This document shows positions 9,171 through 17,790 of a stretch of 64,000 bases of DNA, piece after piece. How positions within the stretch are numbered: the first letter of the stretch is position 1; each line of letters begins with the position of its first letter. The translations under genes and the position numbers were made by a program. A model generated the notes under the pieces. The model saw only the letters and a list, made by a program, of their open reading frames with translations. It searched no databases and was not told where the DNA came from. Source of the stretch: Aerosticca soli (GTDB lineage: Bacteria > Pseudomonadota > Gammaproteobacteria > Xanthomonadales > Rhodanobacteraceae); the NCBI RefSeq assembly GCF_003967035.1, contig NZ_AP018560.1:2810970-2874969 (forward strand), given 5' to 3'.

Positions 9171-9670
9171 CGCGTGAGCGCATCGTCCGCGTCGTCGTCC
9201 AGGCTCACCGGCGTCAGCGGCTCGCACGCCTGCGCAAACGCCGCCCAGCGCTCGGCCAGGCTGCGGTCGTCGTCCGGCAGCCGCAGCTGCGGCGCGATCT
9301 CGGCCAGCGGGCGCAGCACGAAGGCGTGCGCGAGCTCCGGCCGCGGTGCCATCCGGATGCGGCCGTCGTCGCCGACCCAGGCCAGCAGATCGATGTCGAG
9401 GGTGCGGTCGGCATAGCGCGGACCGTCGCGGCGGCGGCCCAGGCGATCTTCCAGGCCGTGCAGCCAGGCGTCGAGCTCAGCGGGCGCGAGATCGCTGTCG
9501 AGGGCCACCGCGAGGTTGATGAAATCCGGCCCGTCGAAGCCGACCGCACGACTGCGGTAGGCCGGCGAGACGACGAGCGGCCCGAACCGCTCGCGCAGCG
9601 CCGCGAGCGCCGCGCGCAGGTGCCGGCGCGGCTCCACGTTCGAGCCCAGGCTCAGGTAGGCGCGCGCCAT
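9167..9670 (-). CDS. folK: HPPK, 6-hydroxymethyl-dihydropterin pyrophosphokinase
   Basis: Transfers pyrophosphate from ATP to 6-hydroxymethyl-7,8-dihydropterin in folate synthesis. 167 residues with AYLSLGSN at the N-terminus and the HPPK signature RYADRTLDIDLL, whose Asp pair binds the two Mg ions. Starts 2 bp after the folB stop, so the two form one operon. It ends convergently, overlapping the last 4 bp of the pteridine reductase gene. Confidence 0.95.
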   Translation of the reverse strand: MARAYLSLGSNVEPRRHLRAALAALRERFGPLVVSPAYRSRAVGFDGPDFINLAVALDSDLAPAELDAWLHGLEDRLGRRRDGPRYADRTLDIDLLAWVGDDGRIRMAPRPELAHAFVLRPLAEIAPQLRLPDDDRSLAERWAAFAQACEPLTPVSLDDDADDALTR

Positions 9671-9672
9671 CG

Positions 9673-10032
9673 TCAGCCCGGCCGCACGCCGCGTTCGATC
9701 CGCACGCCGACCGCGCGCGATCCACGCACCGCGCCCGGCTTGGAAAGTTTCAGCCGCACCCAGGCCACGCCGAATTCCTCGCGGATCAGCGCCGCGCAGC
9801 GCTCGGCCAGGGTTTCCACCAGCTGGAACTCGCTGCCGCCGACGTAGGCGATCAGGCGCTTGGCCACCGCCTTGTAATCCAGGGTATCGGCAATGGCGTC
9901 GCTCGCCGCCGGCACGCGGTTGTCGAAGGCCATCTCGATGTCGAAGGCGAGCGGCTGGCGGATGCGCCGCTCCCAGTCGTAGATGCCGATCACCGCGTCG
10001 ATGCGCAGGTCTTCGATGAATACGATGTCCAT
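9673..10032 (-). CDS. folB: Dihydroneopterin aldolase
   Basis: 119 residues; cleaves 7,8-dihydroneopterin to 6-hydroxymethyl-dihydropterin and glycolaldehyde. N-terminus MDIVFIEDLRIDAVIGIYDWER is the family hallmark (first residues shown), with the catalytic Lys in VRLKLSKPGAV and the substrate Glu in VETLAERCA. Start ATG 10032 is preferred to an in-frame ATG three codons upstream because DIVF is the conserved beginning. First gene of folB-folK. Confidence 0.94.
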   Translation of the reverse strand: MDIVFIEDLRIDAVIGIYDWERRIRQPLAFDIEMAFDNRVPAASDAIADTLDYKAVAKRLIAYVGGSEFQLVETLAERCAALIREEFGVAWVRLKLSKPGAVRGSRAVGVRIERGVRPG

Positions 10033-10166
10033 GCCGGCCAAGTCTAGGGAGCGCGCCGCGTCCTGTCGCGTGCCACCGGTGACGCCTCGCGCCGTTTGCG
10101 CAGGATGCGCGCCGCCCGGCCGCTGGCGCTTGCGCTATCTTGGCCGTTTTTGGCCACGAAGCCCGC

Positions 10167-11468
10167 ATGTCCACGCCGTCACCATCGCCCGGTGCGTCCC
10201 GCCGCCGCGCGGCGCTCGCCTTCATCTACGTCACCGTGCTGTTGGACATGCTGGCCTTCGGCATCGTCATCCCGGTGCTGCCGCATCTCGTCGCCCAGCT
10301 CGCCGGCGGCGGCGTGGCGCGGGCGGCGTGGTGGGTGGGCGTGTTCTCCACCGTGTTCGCGCTGGTGCAGTTCCTGTGCTCGCCGCTACAAGGCGCGTTG
10401 GCCGACCGCTACGGCCGGCGCCCGGTGATCCTGATCTCCAACCTGGGCCTGGCCTTGAACTTCGTGGTGCTGGCGACCGCGCCGACGCTGTGGCTGCTGT
10501 TCGTCGCGCGCGTGGTGCTCGGCGCGACCGCGGCGAGCTTCACCACCGCCAACGCCTACATCGCCGACATCACGCCGCCGGAACGGCGCGCGGCGGCCTT
10601 CGGGCTGCTGGGCAGCGCCTTCGGTGCCGGCTTCATCATCGGTCCGGGCCTGGGCGGCCTGCTCGGCGAGCTCTCGCTGCGGCTGCCGTTCTGGGTCGCC
10701 GGCGCACTGGCCTTCGTCAATTTCCTCTATGGCCTGTGCGTGCTGCCCGAATCGCTGCCGCGCGAACGACGCACCGCGCGACTGGAGCTGCACATGGCCC
10801 ATCCGCTCGGCGCGCTGACGCTGCTGCGGCGCTATCCGCCGGTGCTGCGGCTGGCGGTGGTGCTGTTCCTGGTCTACCTGGCCAATTACGCGCTGCAGGC
10901 CACCTTCGTGCTCTACGCCGACTATCGCTACGGCTGGGGTCCGCAGGCGGTGGGCTACGTGCTGATGCTGGTCGGCGCCTGCGACGGCGCCGCGCAGGCG
11001 CTGCTCACCGGCCGTCTGAGCCTGCGCCTGGGCGAACGGCGACTGCTGCTGTGGAGCATGCTCGCCGGCATCGCCGCCTTCCTGCTGATGGGCCTGGCCG
11101 ACCGCGGCTGGCTGTTCCTGACGGCGGTGCCGCTGATGGCGCTGTGGGGGCTGGCCAACCCGCCGCTGCAGTCGCTGATGACGCACGAGGTCGATCCGAG
11201 CGAGCAGGGCCGCCTGCAGGGCGCGCTGACCAGCCTCGGCAGCCTGGCCGGCATCTTCGGCCCGTTCCTGTTCGCCGAAGTGTTCGCCCTGGCGGTGGCG
11301 CCGGCATCGCCGCTCGAAGTGCCCGGATTGCCGTTCGTGCTCGCCGCGCTGCTGCTCGCCATCGGCACCGTGCTGGCCGTGCGGGCGAGCCGCGACCTGC
11401 ACGGCGGTGCGGGCGGCGCGGCGTATCATGCGGACCCGGTACCCCCCTCCGACCGGAGCATCCCATGA
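10167..11468 (+). CDS. MFS transporter, TCR/Tet (drug:H+ antiporter) family
   Basis: 433 residues, 12 predicted membrane helices. Motif A is clear after TM2 (GALADRYGRRPVIL), and motif C-like glycines lie in TM5 (GAGFIIGPGLGGLLG). The DMLAFGIVIPVLP start of TM1 is typical of TetA/TCR-like proteins. This predicts proton-coupled export of a small molecule; substrate unknown. Start ATG 10167 is chosen over an in-frame TTG at 10140. A TATCTT box lies about 25 bp before it. Its stop overlaps the DUF1993 start (ATGA). Confidence 0.88.
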   Translation: MSTPSPSPGASRRRAALAFIYVTVLLDMLAFGIVIPVLPHLVAQLAGGGVARAAWWVGVFSTVFALVQFLCSPLQGALADRYGRRPVILISNLGLALNFVVLATAPTLWLLFVARVVLGATAASFTTANAYIADITPPERRAAAFGLLGSAFGAGFIIGPGLGGLLGELSLRLPFWVAGALAFVNFLYGLCVLPESLPRERRTARLELHMAHPLGALTLLRRYPPVLRLAVVLFLVYLANYALQATFVLYADYRYGWGPQAVGYVLMLVGACDGAAQALLTGRLSLRLGERRLLLWSMLAGIAAFLLMGLADRGWLFLTAVPLMALWGLANPPLQSLMTHEVDPSEQGRLQGALTSLGSLAGIFGPFLFAEVFALAVAPASPLEVPGLPFVLAALLLAIGTVLAVRASRDLHGGAGGAAYHADPVPPSDRSIP

Positions 11469-11980
11469 CCCTCTCGATGTATCAGGCTTCCGTGCCCGTC
11501 TTCATCCGTGCGCTGGGCAACCTGCGCCACGTGCTCGCCAAGGGCGAGGCGCATGCCAAGGCGCGACAGGTCAGCGACGAGGTGATGCTGGCCACCCGGC
11601 TGGTGCCGGACATGTTTCCCCTGGTCCGACAGGTGCAGATCGCCACCGACATGGCCAAGGGCGGCGCCGCGCGGCTGGCCGGCGGCGAACCGCCCACCTT
11701 CGCCGATGACGAGACCACGTTCGCCGCGCTGTATGACCGCATCGAGCGCACCACCGAGCATCTTCGGTCCTATCGCGCCGAGCAGATCGACGGCAGCGAG
11801 GAACGCGCCATCACGCTCAAGACCCGCCACGGCGAGATGCACTTCAAAGGCCGGGACTACCTGCTGGATTTCGTCATTCCCAACCTGTTTTTCCACTGCA
11901 CCACCACCTACGCGATCCTGCGCGGGATCGGCGTCGAGCTCGGCAAGCGCGATTTTCTGGGACCGCTCGGCCATGGCTGA
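11465..11980 (+). CDS. DUF1993 family protein
   Basis: 171 residues, matching the DUF1993 family (N-terminal LSMYQASVPVFIRALGNL, central VPDMFPLVRQVQIATDMAKG, C-terminal NLFFHCTTTYAILR with conserved His). The family is predicted to adopt a DinB-like four-helix bundle; function unknown. Translationally coupled to the exporter by ATGA overlap; a GGAG ribosome binding site and a TATCAT box lie inside the end of the exporter gene, so it may also have its own promoter. Confidence 0.85.
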   Translation: MTLSMYQASVPVFIRALGNLRHVLAKGEAHAKARQVSDEVMLATRLVPDMFPLVRQVQIATDMAKGGAARLAGGEPPTFADDETTFAALYDRIERTTEHLRSYRAEQIDGSEERAITLKTRHGEMHFKGRDYLLDFVIPNLFFHCTTTYAILRGIGVELGKRDFLGPLGHG

Positions 11981-12049
11981 ACGCGACCGCGCCCGGGCAT
12001 GTGCACCGGCCGCGCATGCCGGTCGATGCGCGGCGCCCGGGGCGAGGCC

Positions 12050-12184
12050 ATGAAAGACAGGCGCCGGCTGGCTTGGTGGACGCTGGTGATCGCGCTGCTC
12101 GTCGTGCTCGCGGTGGGCACCTATCAGGCGCTGCATCACGAGGAACGGCGGCCGGTGCAAAGCGGCGCCCCGGCCGCGCCCTAG
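12050..12184 (+). CDS. Small single-pass membrane protein
   Basis: 44 residues: basic N-terminus (MKDRRRLAWW), one hydrophobic helix (TLVIALLVVLAVGTY), short polar tail with HHEERR. GGCGAGG precedes the ATG. Follows DUF1993 by 69 bp in the same direction. No recognised family; the positive-inside layout predicts an N-in bitopic membrane protein. Confidence 0.5.
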   Translation: MKDRRRLAWWTLVIALLVVLAVGTYQALHHEERRPVQSGAPAAP

Positions 12185-12277
12185 CTTAAGGCGCGCATCG
12201 GCCATCCGGCCCATGCGCCGGGGATCGCCCAGGCCATGCCGCAGCGCCAGCCGGCCAGTGCCGTGGGTCGCTTGCCT

Positions 12278-12769
12278 TCAGTGCCGGCGCCGGGCGCGGG
12301 TGGCGGCCGCCTTCTTCGCCGCCGCCGAACGGCCGGCCGCGCCCTTGGTCCTGGCCGCCTTCTTGGCAGCTGCCGAACGGCTGGCTGCGGGGCGCTTGGC
12401 CGCGCTCTTGTGCGCCTGACTCGACAGCGCCCGCTTGGACACCGCGGCGCGGCCTTCGCGCTTGAGCGCGCCGGTGGTCGCCCGCGAGCGCTTCGGATCC
12501 GGCTTGTGCGGATGCTCGCCGGCGGCCTGGTCGCGAGCGGCGCGTTTGCGCGTGGCCTTGCTCGCGGTTTTCTTCGCCGGCACCTTGACGCCGGCGCGGC
12601 GGGCCTTGGACAGGCCGATCGCGATCGCCTGCTTGGTCGAACGGACACCGTGCTTGCCTTCGCGCACGTGCTCGATCTCCTCGCGGACGAATTCGCCGGC
12701 CTGGGTGCTGGGCGCCTTGCCCTCGCGTTTGTCGCGGGCGGCGGCCTGGCGGGTACGTTTCTCGGACAT
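12278..12769 (-). CDS. Lysine/alanine-rich DUF6496-like protein with histone-H1-like tail
   Basis: 163 residues. The N-terminal half carries the conserved block EEIEHVREGKHG...STKQAIAIGLSKARRAGV found in proteins listed as DUF6496 or 'plasmid stabilization protein'. The C-terminal half is low-complexity, made of Ala-Lys-Arg repeats (SAAAKKAA, twice) like bacterial H1-type DNA-binding tails. Binding to DNA or RNA is therefore likely, but no function is known. Start ATG 12769; an in-frame start 18 codons upstream lacks family similarity. Confidence 0.65.
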   Translation of the reverse strand: MSEKRTRQAAARDKREGKAPSTQAGEFVREEIEHVREGKHGVRSTKQAIAIGLSKARRAGVKVPAKKTASKATRKRAARDQAAGEHPHKPDPKRSRATTGALKREGRAAVSKRALSSQAHKSAAKRPAASRSAAAKKAARTKGAAGRSAAAKKAAATRARRRH

Positions 12770-12936
12770 GGCAGCGACCTCGAAATGCGCGGCATCGCGC
12801 CGACGCTTCGCCGCCACGCTCACACGGCAGGCGTCGAGATGCGGTCAAGCACCACGCGGCCTGCACGCGCAGCGGCGCAGGCTGCAGCGATGCCCGAACG
12901 CTCCTTCCCGCAGCGCATGCGTCAGGCGGCCCGCCG

Positions 12937-13818
12937 ATGAGCGTGCGCATCGGCATCTCCGGCTGGCGCTATGCGCCGTGGCGCGGGCGTTTCTATCCTG
13001 AAGACCTGCCACAGCGGCTGGAGCTGCACTACGCCGCGCGGCATTTCTCCAGCATCGAACTCAACGGCTCGTTCTACGCGCTGCAGCGCCCGGAAAGCTA
13101 CCGGCGCTGGTATGCGGACACGCCACGCGGTTTCGTCTTCGCGGTCAAGGCGCCGCGGTTCATCACCCACATCCGGCGCCTGCGCGAAGTCGACGGGCCG
13201 CTGGCCAACTTCTTCGCCTCCGGCGTGCTGGCGCTGGGTGAAAAGCTCGGCCCGGTGCTGTGGCAGCTGCCGCCTTCGCTGGCCTACGACGCCGCGTCGA
13301 TCGAGCATTTCCTGGCCGCCCTGCCGCGCGACAGCCGCCAGGCGCAGGCGCTCGCCCGCCGGCACGAGCCGCGCATGACGCCCGAGCGCACCTGGTTGGC
13401 GGTATCCGCCAACCATCGCCTGCGCCATGCGCTGGAGATCCGCCACCCGAGCTTTGCCTGCGCCGGCTTCATCGCCCAGCTGCGCCGGCATCGGGTGGCG
13501 CTGGTGGTGGCCGACACCGCCGGCCGCTGGCCGCTGCTGGAAGACGTCACCGCCGGCTTCATGTATCTGCGTCTGCATGGCGACAAGGAGCTCTACGCCA
13601 GCGGCTACGACGATGCCGCACTGGACGAGTGGGCGCGCCGCATCCGCGCCTGGCAGCGCGGCGGTCAGCCCGGCGATGCGCGCACGGTGAGCGACGCGGC
13701 GCCGCCGAAGCGGCGTTCCCGCGACGTCTACTGCTATTTCGACAACGACACCAAGGTCCGCGCGCCGTTCGACGCCAGGCGCCTGGCCGAACGCCTGCGG
13801 GAGAGGCCGGCACGCTGA
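12937..13818 (+). CDS. DUF72 family protein
   Basis: 293 residues; starts VRIGISGWRYAPWRGRFYP and contains SSIELNGSFYALQRPESYRRW and FAVKAPRFITHIRRL, all diagnostic of DUF72 (YecE-like), a TIM-barrel fold of unknown activity. The C-terminus has the family's YLRLHG and DVYCYFDNDT (Asn/Asp cluster). No ribosome binding site stands out. Pirin follows 87 bp later in the same direction. Confidence 0.9.
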   Translation: MSVRIGISGWRYAPWRGRFYPEDLPQRLELHYAARHFSSIELNGSFYALQRPESYRRWYADTPRGFVFAVKAPRFITHIRRLREVDGPLANFFASGVLALGEKLGPVLWQLPPSLAYDAASIEHFLAALPRDSRQAQALARRHEPRMTPERTWLAVSANHRLRHALEIRHPSFACAGFIAQLRRHRVALVVADTAGRWPLLEDVTAGFMYLRLHGDKELYASGYDDAALDEWARRIRAWQRGGQPGDARTVSDAAPPKRRSRDVYCYFDNDTKVRAPFDARRLAERLRERPAR

Positions 13819-13905
13819 GGCGATCGTGGTGGCTGGGGATGCGCCCCCTTGCGCACGCGCGACGCGGACCGCATCTGCAAGGGCCCGTCCCGAACGATGG
13901 CAGCC

Positions 13906-14739
13906 ATGTCCGAACGACACCTCCAAAGGCGCGTGCACGGCGTCGAGACCGCCGACGGCGCCGGTGTGCGCCTGAAACGCATCATCGGCCAGAGCGCGCT
14001 GGACAGCCTCGACCCGTTCCTGCTGCTCGATGAGTTCCGTTCCGACCGCCCGGACGACTACCTCGCCGGGTTCCCCGAGCATCCGCATCGCGGCTTCGAG
14101 ACGGTCACCTACATGCTCGCCGGCCATATGCGTCACGGCGACAACCACGGCCATCGCGGCGACTTGGGCCCGGGCAGCGTGCAGTGGATGACCGCCGGTC
14201 GCGGCATCGTGCACTCGGAGATGCCGCAGCAGGAAGCCGGCCTGCTGTGGGGTTTCCAGCTGTGGGTGAACCTGCCGGCCCGCGACAAGCTGACCGCGCC
14301 GCGTTACCAGGACATCCCCGCCGAGCACATCCCGCACGTGGAGCCGGCGCCGGGCGTGACGGTGCGCGTGATCGCCGGGACCTTCGGCGACGCCGTCGGG
14401 CCGGCCCTGGGCATCGCCACCGCGCCGGTCTATCTGGACGTCGCGCTGGGTGCCGGTACGCGCCTGGACGTGCCGCTGCCCGCCACGCACAACGCCTTCG
14501 TCTATCTCTTCGACGGCACGACGGTCGCCGTCGGCGGCGAACCCCTGCGGCACGGCGAGCTGGGCGTGCTTTCCGCCGGCACGCGGGTCGCGCTGGCCGC
14601 AGCGGCATCGCCGGTGCGGCTGCTGGTGGTCGCCGGCCGGCCGCTCGGCGAGCCGGTCGCGCGCTACGGCCCCTTCGTGATGAACACGCCGGCGGAAATC
14701 CGCGAGGCGATCGCCGACTTGCGCGCGGGTCGTTTCTGA
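13906..14739 (+). CDS. Pirin family protein
   Basis: 277-residue bicupin. The metal ligands of the first cupin are visible (FPEHPHRGFETVTYMLAG, then HGDNHGHRGDLGPGSVQWMTAGRGIVHSE). Bacterial pirins bind Fe and some have quercetinase activity; others act as regulators, so the role here is open. Two close in-frame ATGs (13897, 13906); 13906 gives the usual MSERH start. Convergent with the ABC permease gene with a 6-bp gap. Confidence 0.9.
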   Translation: MSERHLQRRVHGVETADGAGVRLKRIIGQSALDSLDPFLLLDEFRSDRPDDYLAGFPEHPHRGFETVTYMLAGHMRHGDNHGHRGDLGPGSVQWMTAGRGIVHSEMPQQEAGLLWGFQLWVNLPARDKLTAPRYQDIPAEHIPHVEPAPGVTVRVIAGTFGDAVGPALGIATAPVYLDVALGAGTRLDVPLPATHNAFVYLFDGTTVAVGGEPLRHGELGVLSAGTRVALAAAASPVRLLVVAGRPLGEPVARYGPFVMNTPAEIREAIADLRAGRF

Positions 14740-14745
14740 AGGCCT

Positions 14746-15558
14746 TCAGCGGCTGCCGAGCAGCAACCCGGCCAGATAGTGCCGCTGCAGCGCCATGAAG
14801 AGCGCGAGCGCGGGCAGCACGGTGACCGCGGAACCGGCCATCATGAGCTCGGTGTCCTGCGCGTGTTCGCGCGCGAGCGAGGCCAGCCCCACCGGCAGCG
14901 TGTAGTGCTCCTGGCCGGTCAGCACGATCAGCGGCCACATGAAATCGTTCCAGGCGGCCAGGAAGGTCAGCACCGCCAGCGTCGCCATCGCCGGCTTGAG
15001 CAGCGGCAGCACGATGGCGACGAAGATGCGCCACTCGCCGGCGCCGTCGATGCGCGCGGCCTCGATCAGTTCGACGGGCACGGCGCGGGCGAACTGCCGC
15101 ACCAGATAGATGCCGAAGGCACTGGCCAGCGCCGGCACGACCACGCCGGCGTAGCTGTTCACCCAGCCCAGCGCCTTGAGTTCCAGGAACAGGGGCAGCA
15201 TGGTCACCTGCGCGGGAATCGCCAGCGCGGCCAGCACGCCGCGGAAGAGCACGCGGCGCCCCGGGAAATCGAGCCGGGCGAAGGCGTAGCCGGCGGCGAG
15301 ATTGCAGCCCAGCGAAAGCAGGGTGATGGCGGCGGACACGCCGAGGCTGTTGGCGAGGTAGCGGCCCATGCCGGCGCGGGCGAACAGCGCGCGGTAGTTG
15401 TCCAGCGTCGGCGCCGGCGGCCAGGGCGACGCTCCCGCCCCGGCCGTGCCGGCCGGCAGCAGGGATACCACCAGCATCCAGCCCAGGGGGAACAGCGCGA
15501 CCAGCGCGCCGCCGAGCAGGAGGCCGTTGACCAGCACCCGGGCCAGGCGCGGACTCAC
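14746..15558 (-). CDS. Sugar ABC transporter permease (MalG/UgpE-like)
   Basis: 270 residues, six membrane helices, with the EAA loop IEAARIDGAGEWRIFVAIVLPLLKP (only the core EAARIDGAGE...P is diagnostic) that contacts the ATPase. Starts at GTG 15558, overlapping the TGA of the preceding permease gene (GTGA). Together with the two upstream genes it makes a CUT1-type oligosaccharide importer. Last gene of the leftward glycan locus; no terminator before the convergent pirin gene. Confidence 0.92.
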   Translation of the reverse strand: MSPRLARVLVNGLLLGGALVALFPLGWMLVVSLLPAGTAGAGASPWPPAPTLDNYRALFARAGMGRYLANSLGVSAAITLLSLGCNLAAGYAFARLDFPGRRVLFRGVLAALAIPAQVTMLPLFLELKALGWVNSYAGVVVPALASAFGIYLVRQFARAVPVELIEAARIDGAGEWRIFVAIVLPLLKPAMATLAVLTFLAAWNDFMWPLIVLTGQEHYTLPVGLASLAREHAQDTELMMAGSAVTVLPALALFMALQRHYLAGLLLGSR

Positions 15559-16433
15559 GATTCCCCCGCGCGCCGGAACAGCGCGAGCAGGCTGGTGGTC
15601 GCCGCCAGGGTCAGCGCGAACAGCACGAAGGCCACCGCCGAGCCCACGCCCAGGTTCCACCACTGGAAGCCCTCCTGATACATGAGGTAGAGCACGCTGA
15701 CCGTACTTTGCAGCGGGCCGCCCTCGGTGATCACGTAAGGCTCGGCAAAAAGCTGAAAATAGCCGGCCACGGTGAGGATGGTCACCATGCTCAGGGTCGG
15801 CAGCAGCGCCGGCAGGGTGATGTGCCAGAACCGCCGCAGCGGCCCTGCGCCGTCCAGCCGCGCGGCCTCGTAGAGTTCCGGCGCGATGCCCTGCAGGCCG
15901 GCGAGCAAGATGATCATGTTGTAGCCGAAGTTCTTCCACACCGCGAACAGGATGATGGTCGGCATCGCCCAGTGCGGATCGCCGAGCCAGTCCACCACCG
16001 GCAGCCCGAGCCGGGCGAGCCAGGCGTCGACGAGGCCCTCGCGGGCGTTGAAGAGATAGCGCCAGACCACCGCCATCGCCACCAGCGTAGTCACCACCGG
16101 CGCGAACAGCGCGGTGCGGAAGAAGGCCTTCGCCCGCGCCAGCGGCGAGTCGAGCAGCAAAGCGGCGCCGAGCGAGACGGCCATCGACAGCGGCACGCCG
16201 ACGAGCACGAAATAGACGGTGTGGCCGAGCGCCGACCAGAACAGCGGTCGCCGGAGCAGATCCAGATAGTTGTGCAGGCCGACGAAACGCAGCTGGTGCC
16301 AGTCGGCCAGCGCGTAGAGGTCGTAATCGGTCAGGCTGAGCAGCAGCGCACCGAGCACCGGCAACAGGAAGAACACGCCGAGCACCAGCCCCGCCGGGGC
16401 GAGGAACAGCCATGCCGCGCGATGCGTGTTCAT
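15555..16433 (-). CDS. Sugar ABC transporter permease (MalF/UgpA-like)
   Basis: 292 residues with six membrane helices and the EAA loop LYEAARLDGAGPLRRFWHI; N-terminal AWLFLAPAGLVLGVFFLLP is typical of the MalF/UgpA subfamily without the large periplasmic loop of MalF. Start ATG 16433 overlaps the binding-protein stop codon (ATGA). Heterodimer partner of the next permease. No ATPase gene follows, so an MsmK/UgpC-type shared ATPase elsewhere is expected (inference). Confidence 0.92.
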   Translation of the reverse strand: MNTHRAAWLFLAPAGLVLGVFFLLPVLGALLLSLTDYDLYALADWHQLRFVGLHNYLDLLRRPLFWSALGHTVYFVLVGVPLSMAVSLGAALLLDSPLARAKAFFRTALFAPVVTTLVAMAVVWRYLFNAREGLVDAWLARLGLPVVDWLGDPHWAMPTIILFAVWKNFGYNMIILLAGLQGIAPELYEAARLDGAGPLRRFWHITLPALLPTLSMVTILTVAGYFQLFAEPYVITEGGPLQSTVSVLYLMYQEGFQWWNLGVGSAVAFVLFALTLAATTSLLALFRRAGES

Positions 16434-17716
16434 CGCCGTGCCGTCCGCTTGAGAAGCCAGCGCCGCTTGGCCAGGATGCGGTCCACCCGGCGGTCGAGCT
16501 CGGCGGCGGCCTGATCGACATCGTATTCGCCGGCCACGGTCTGCGCGGCGACCAGCTGCATCTCGTTGGCGATGCGCTCCCACTCGGGCACCTGCGGAAT
16601 CGGCTTGACCCGTTCGAGCTGGGCGAGGAAGGCGCGCGTCTTGGCATCGTCGTGCAGCGCGCCTTCCGCCCATGCGCTGCGCCGCGCCGGCAGGTCGCCG
16701 AGCAGCGCGTAGAAGCGCTGCTGCACCTCGGGGCGGGAAAGGTATTCGATCAGCGCCCAGGCACCGCGCTGGTGCGGCGAGCGGGCGAACACCACCAGGC
16801 TGGAGCCGCCGGCAAGCCCGCTGCCCGGGCCATCCGCGCCGGGCAGCGTCGCGGTCGCCCAGGCCGACTCGAACGCGGGCGGCAGGCGCTGGCGCAGCTC
16901 GCCGATGTTCCACGGGCCGGACAGGTAGAACGCATAGGTGCCGCGCCCGAAGGCCTCCCACGGGTTGCCGGCCTCGACGTTGCTGATCGGCGGCGCCTGG
17001 CGCAGACGGAACGTCTCCACATAGAAAGCCAGCGCGCGCCTGAAGCCGGCGCTCCGGAAGTTGCCGTAGCGGTCGCCGTCGCGCAGCAGCGGCTCGGGTT
17101 GCTGCAAGGCCAGCGACAGCAACTGCTCGTATTCGTTGGTCGGCAGCAGGATGCCGTAGCGCTGCGCCTCGGGCCGGCTGAGCGCGGCCAGCATGCGCCG
17201 CCATTCGGCCCAGTCGCGCGGCGGGTGATCGAAACCGGCCGCGGCGAGCAGATCGCGGCGGTAGAACAGCAGCCGCGTGTCGGCATACCAGGGAATGCCA
17301 TAGACCCGGCCGGCGACCACGTTGGTGGCCCACAGGCTGGGAAAATAATCCTGCGCCACGACCGTGCGCGTCTGCGCCAGATACGCATCCAGCGGCGCCA
17401 GGGCATGCAGCGCGACCCATTCGGCAAGCCAGGTGTTGCCGAGCTGGGCCAGGTCCGGCAGGGTGCCGGCGGCGAAGGCGGTGAGCATCTTCTGGTGCGC
17501 CGCCGAATGCGGCAGCCGCTGCAGCTCGACGTGCAGGCCCGGATGCTCACGCTCGAAGTCGGGCAGCAGCATCGCCACCGCCTCGCCCTCGCGGCCGAAG
17601 GTCCAGAACTTGATCGTCTCCCCGCGCGGCGGACCGGCGCAGGCGCACAGCCCCGCCAGCACGAAGGCCATCAGCCCCCGCCGCCACCTGCGTGCCCGCC
17701 CGCCTCGCTCCGGCAT
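16430..17716 (-). CDS. Sugar ABC transporter substrate-binding lipoprotein
   Basis: 428 residues, extracellular-solute-binding family 1 (MalE/UgpB-like): IKFWTFGREGEAVAML, ELQRLPHSAAHQKMLTAFAAGTLPDL, GRVYGIPWYADTRLLFYRRD. The N-terminus has a hydrophobic stretch ending LAGLCACAG, a lipobox-like Cys, so membrane anchoring in the periplasm is likely. It should capture oligosaccharides released by the two glycosidases encoded just upstream. The gap to the GH39 gene is 74 bp with no visible terminator. Confidence 0.92.
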   Translation of the reverse strand: MPERGGRARRWRRGLMAFVLAGLCACAGPPRGETIKFWTFGREGEAVAMLLPDFEREHPGLHVELQRLPHSAAHQKMLTAFAAGTLPDLAQLGNTWLAEWVALHALAPLDAYLAQTRTVVAQDYFPSLWATNVVAGRVYGIPWYADTRLLFYRRDLLAAAGFDHPPRDWAEWRRMLAALSRPEAQRYGILLPTNEYEQLLSLALQQPEPLLRDGDRYGNFRSAGFRRALAFYVETFRLRQAPPISNVEAGNPWEAFGRGTYAFYLSGPWNIGELRQRLPPAFESAWATATLPGADGPGSGLAGGSSLVVFARSPHQRGAWALIEYLSRPEVQQRFYALLGDLPARRSAWAEGALHDDAKTRAFLAQLERVKPIPQVPEWERIANEMQLVAAQTVAGEYDVDQAAAELDRRVDRILAKRRWLLKRTARR

Positions 17717-17790
17717 GTCCGCCGCCCGCCCGATCGCTACACCGGCTTCACCGCTGCCCTGCCCGATGCCGAGCGCACCTGGGACCGCAA

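Noticed and set aside
11974..12053. A 26-codon frame between DUF1993 and the small membrane protein, with ATGA overlap to the latter
   Set aside because: Low-complexity Arg/Ala content and no ribosome binding site; kept only as a possible leader.
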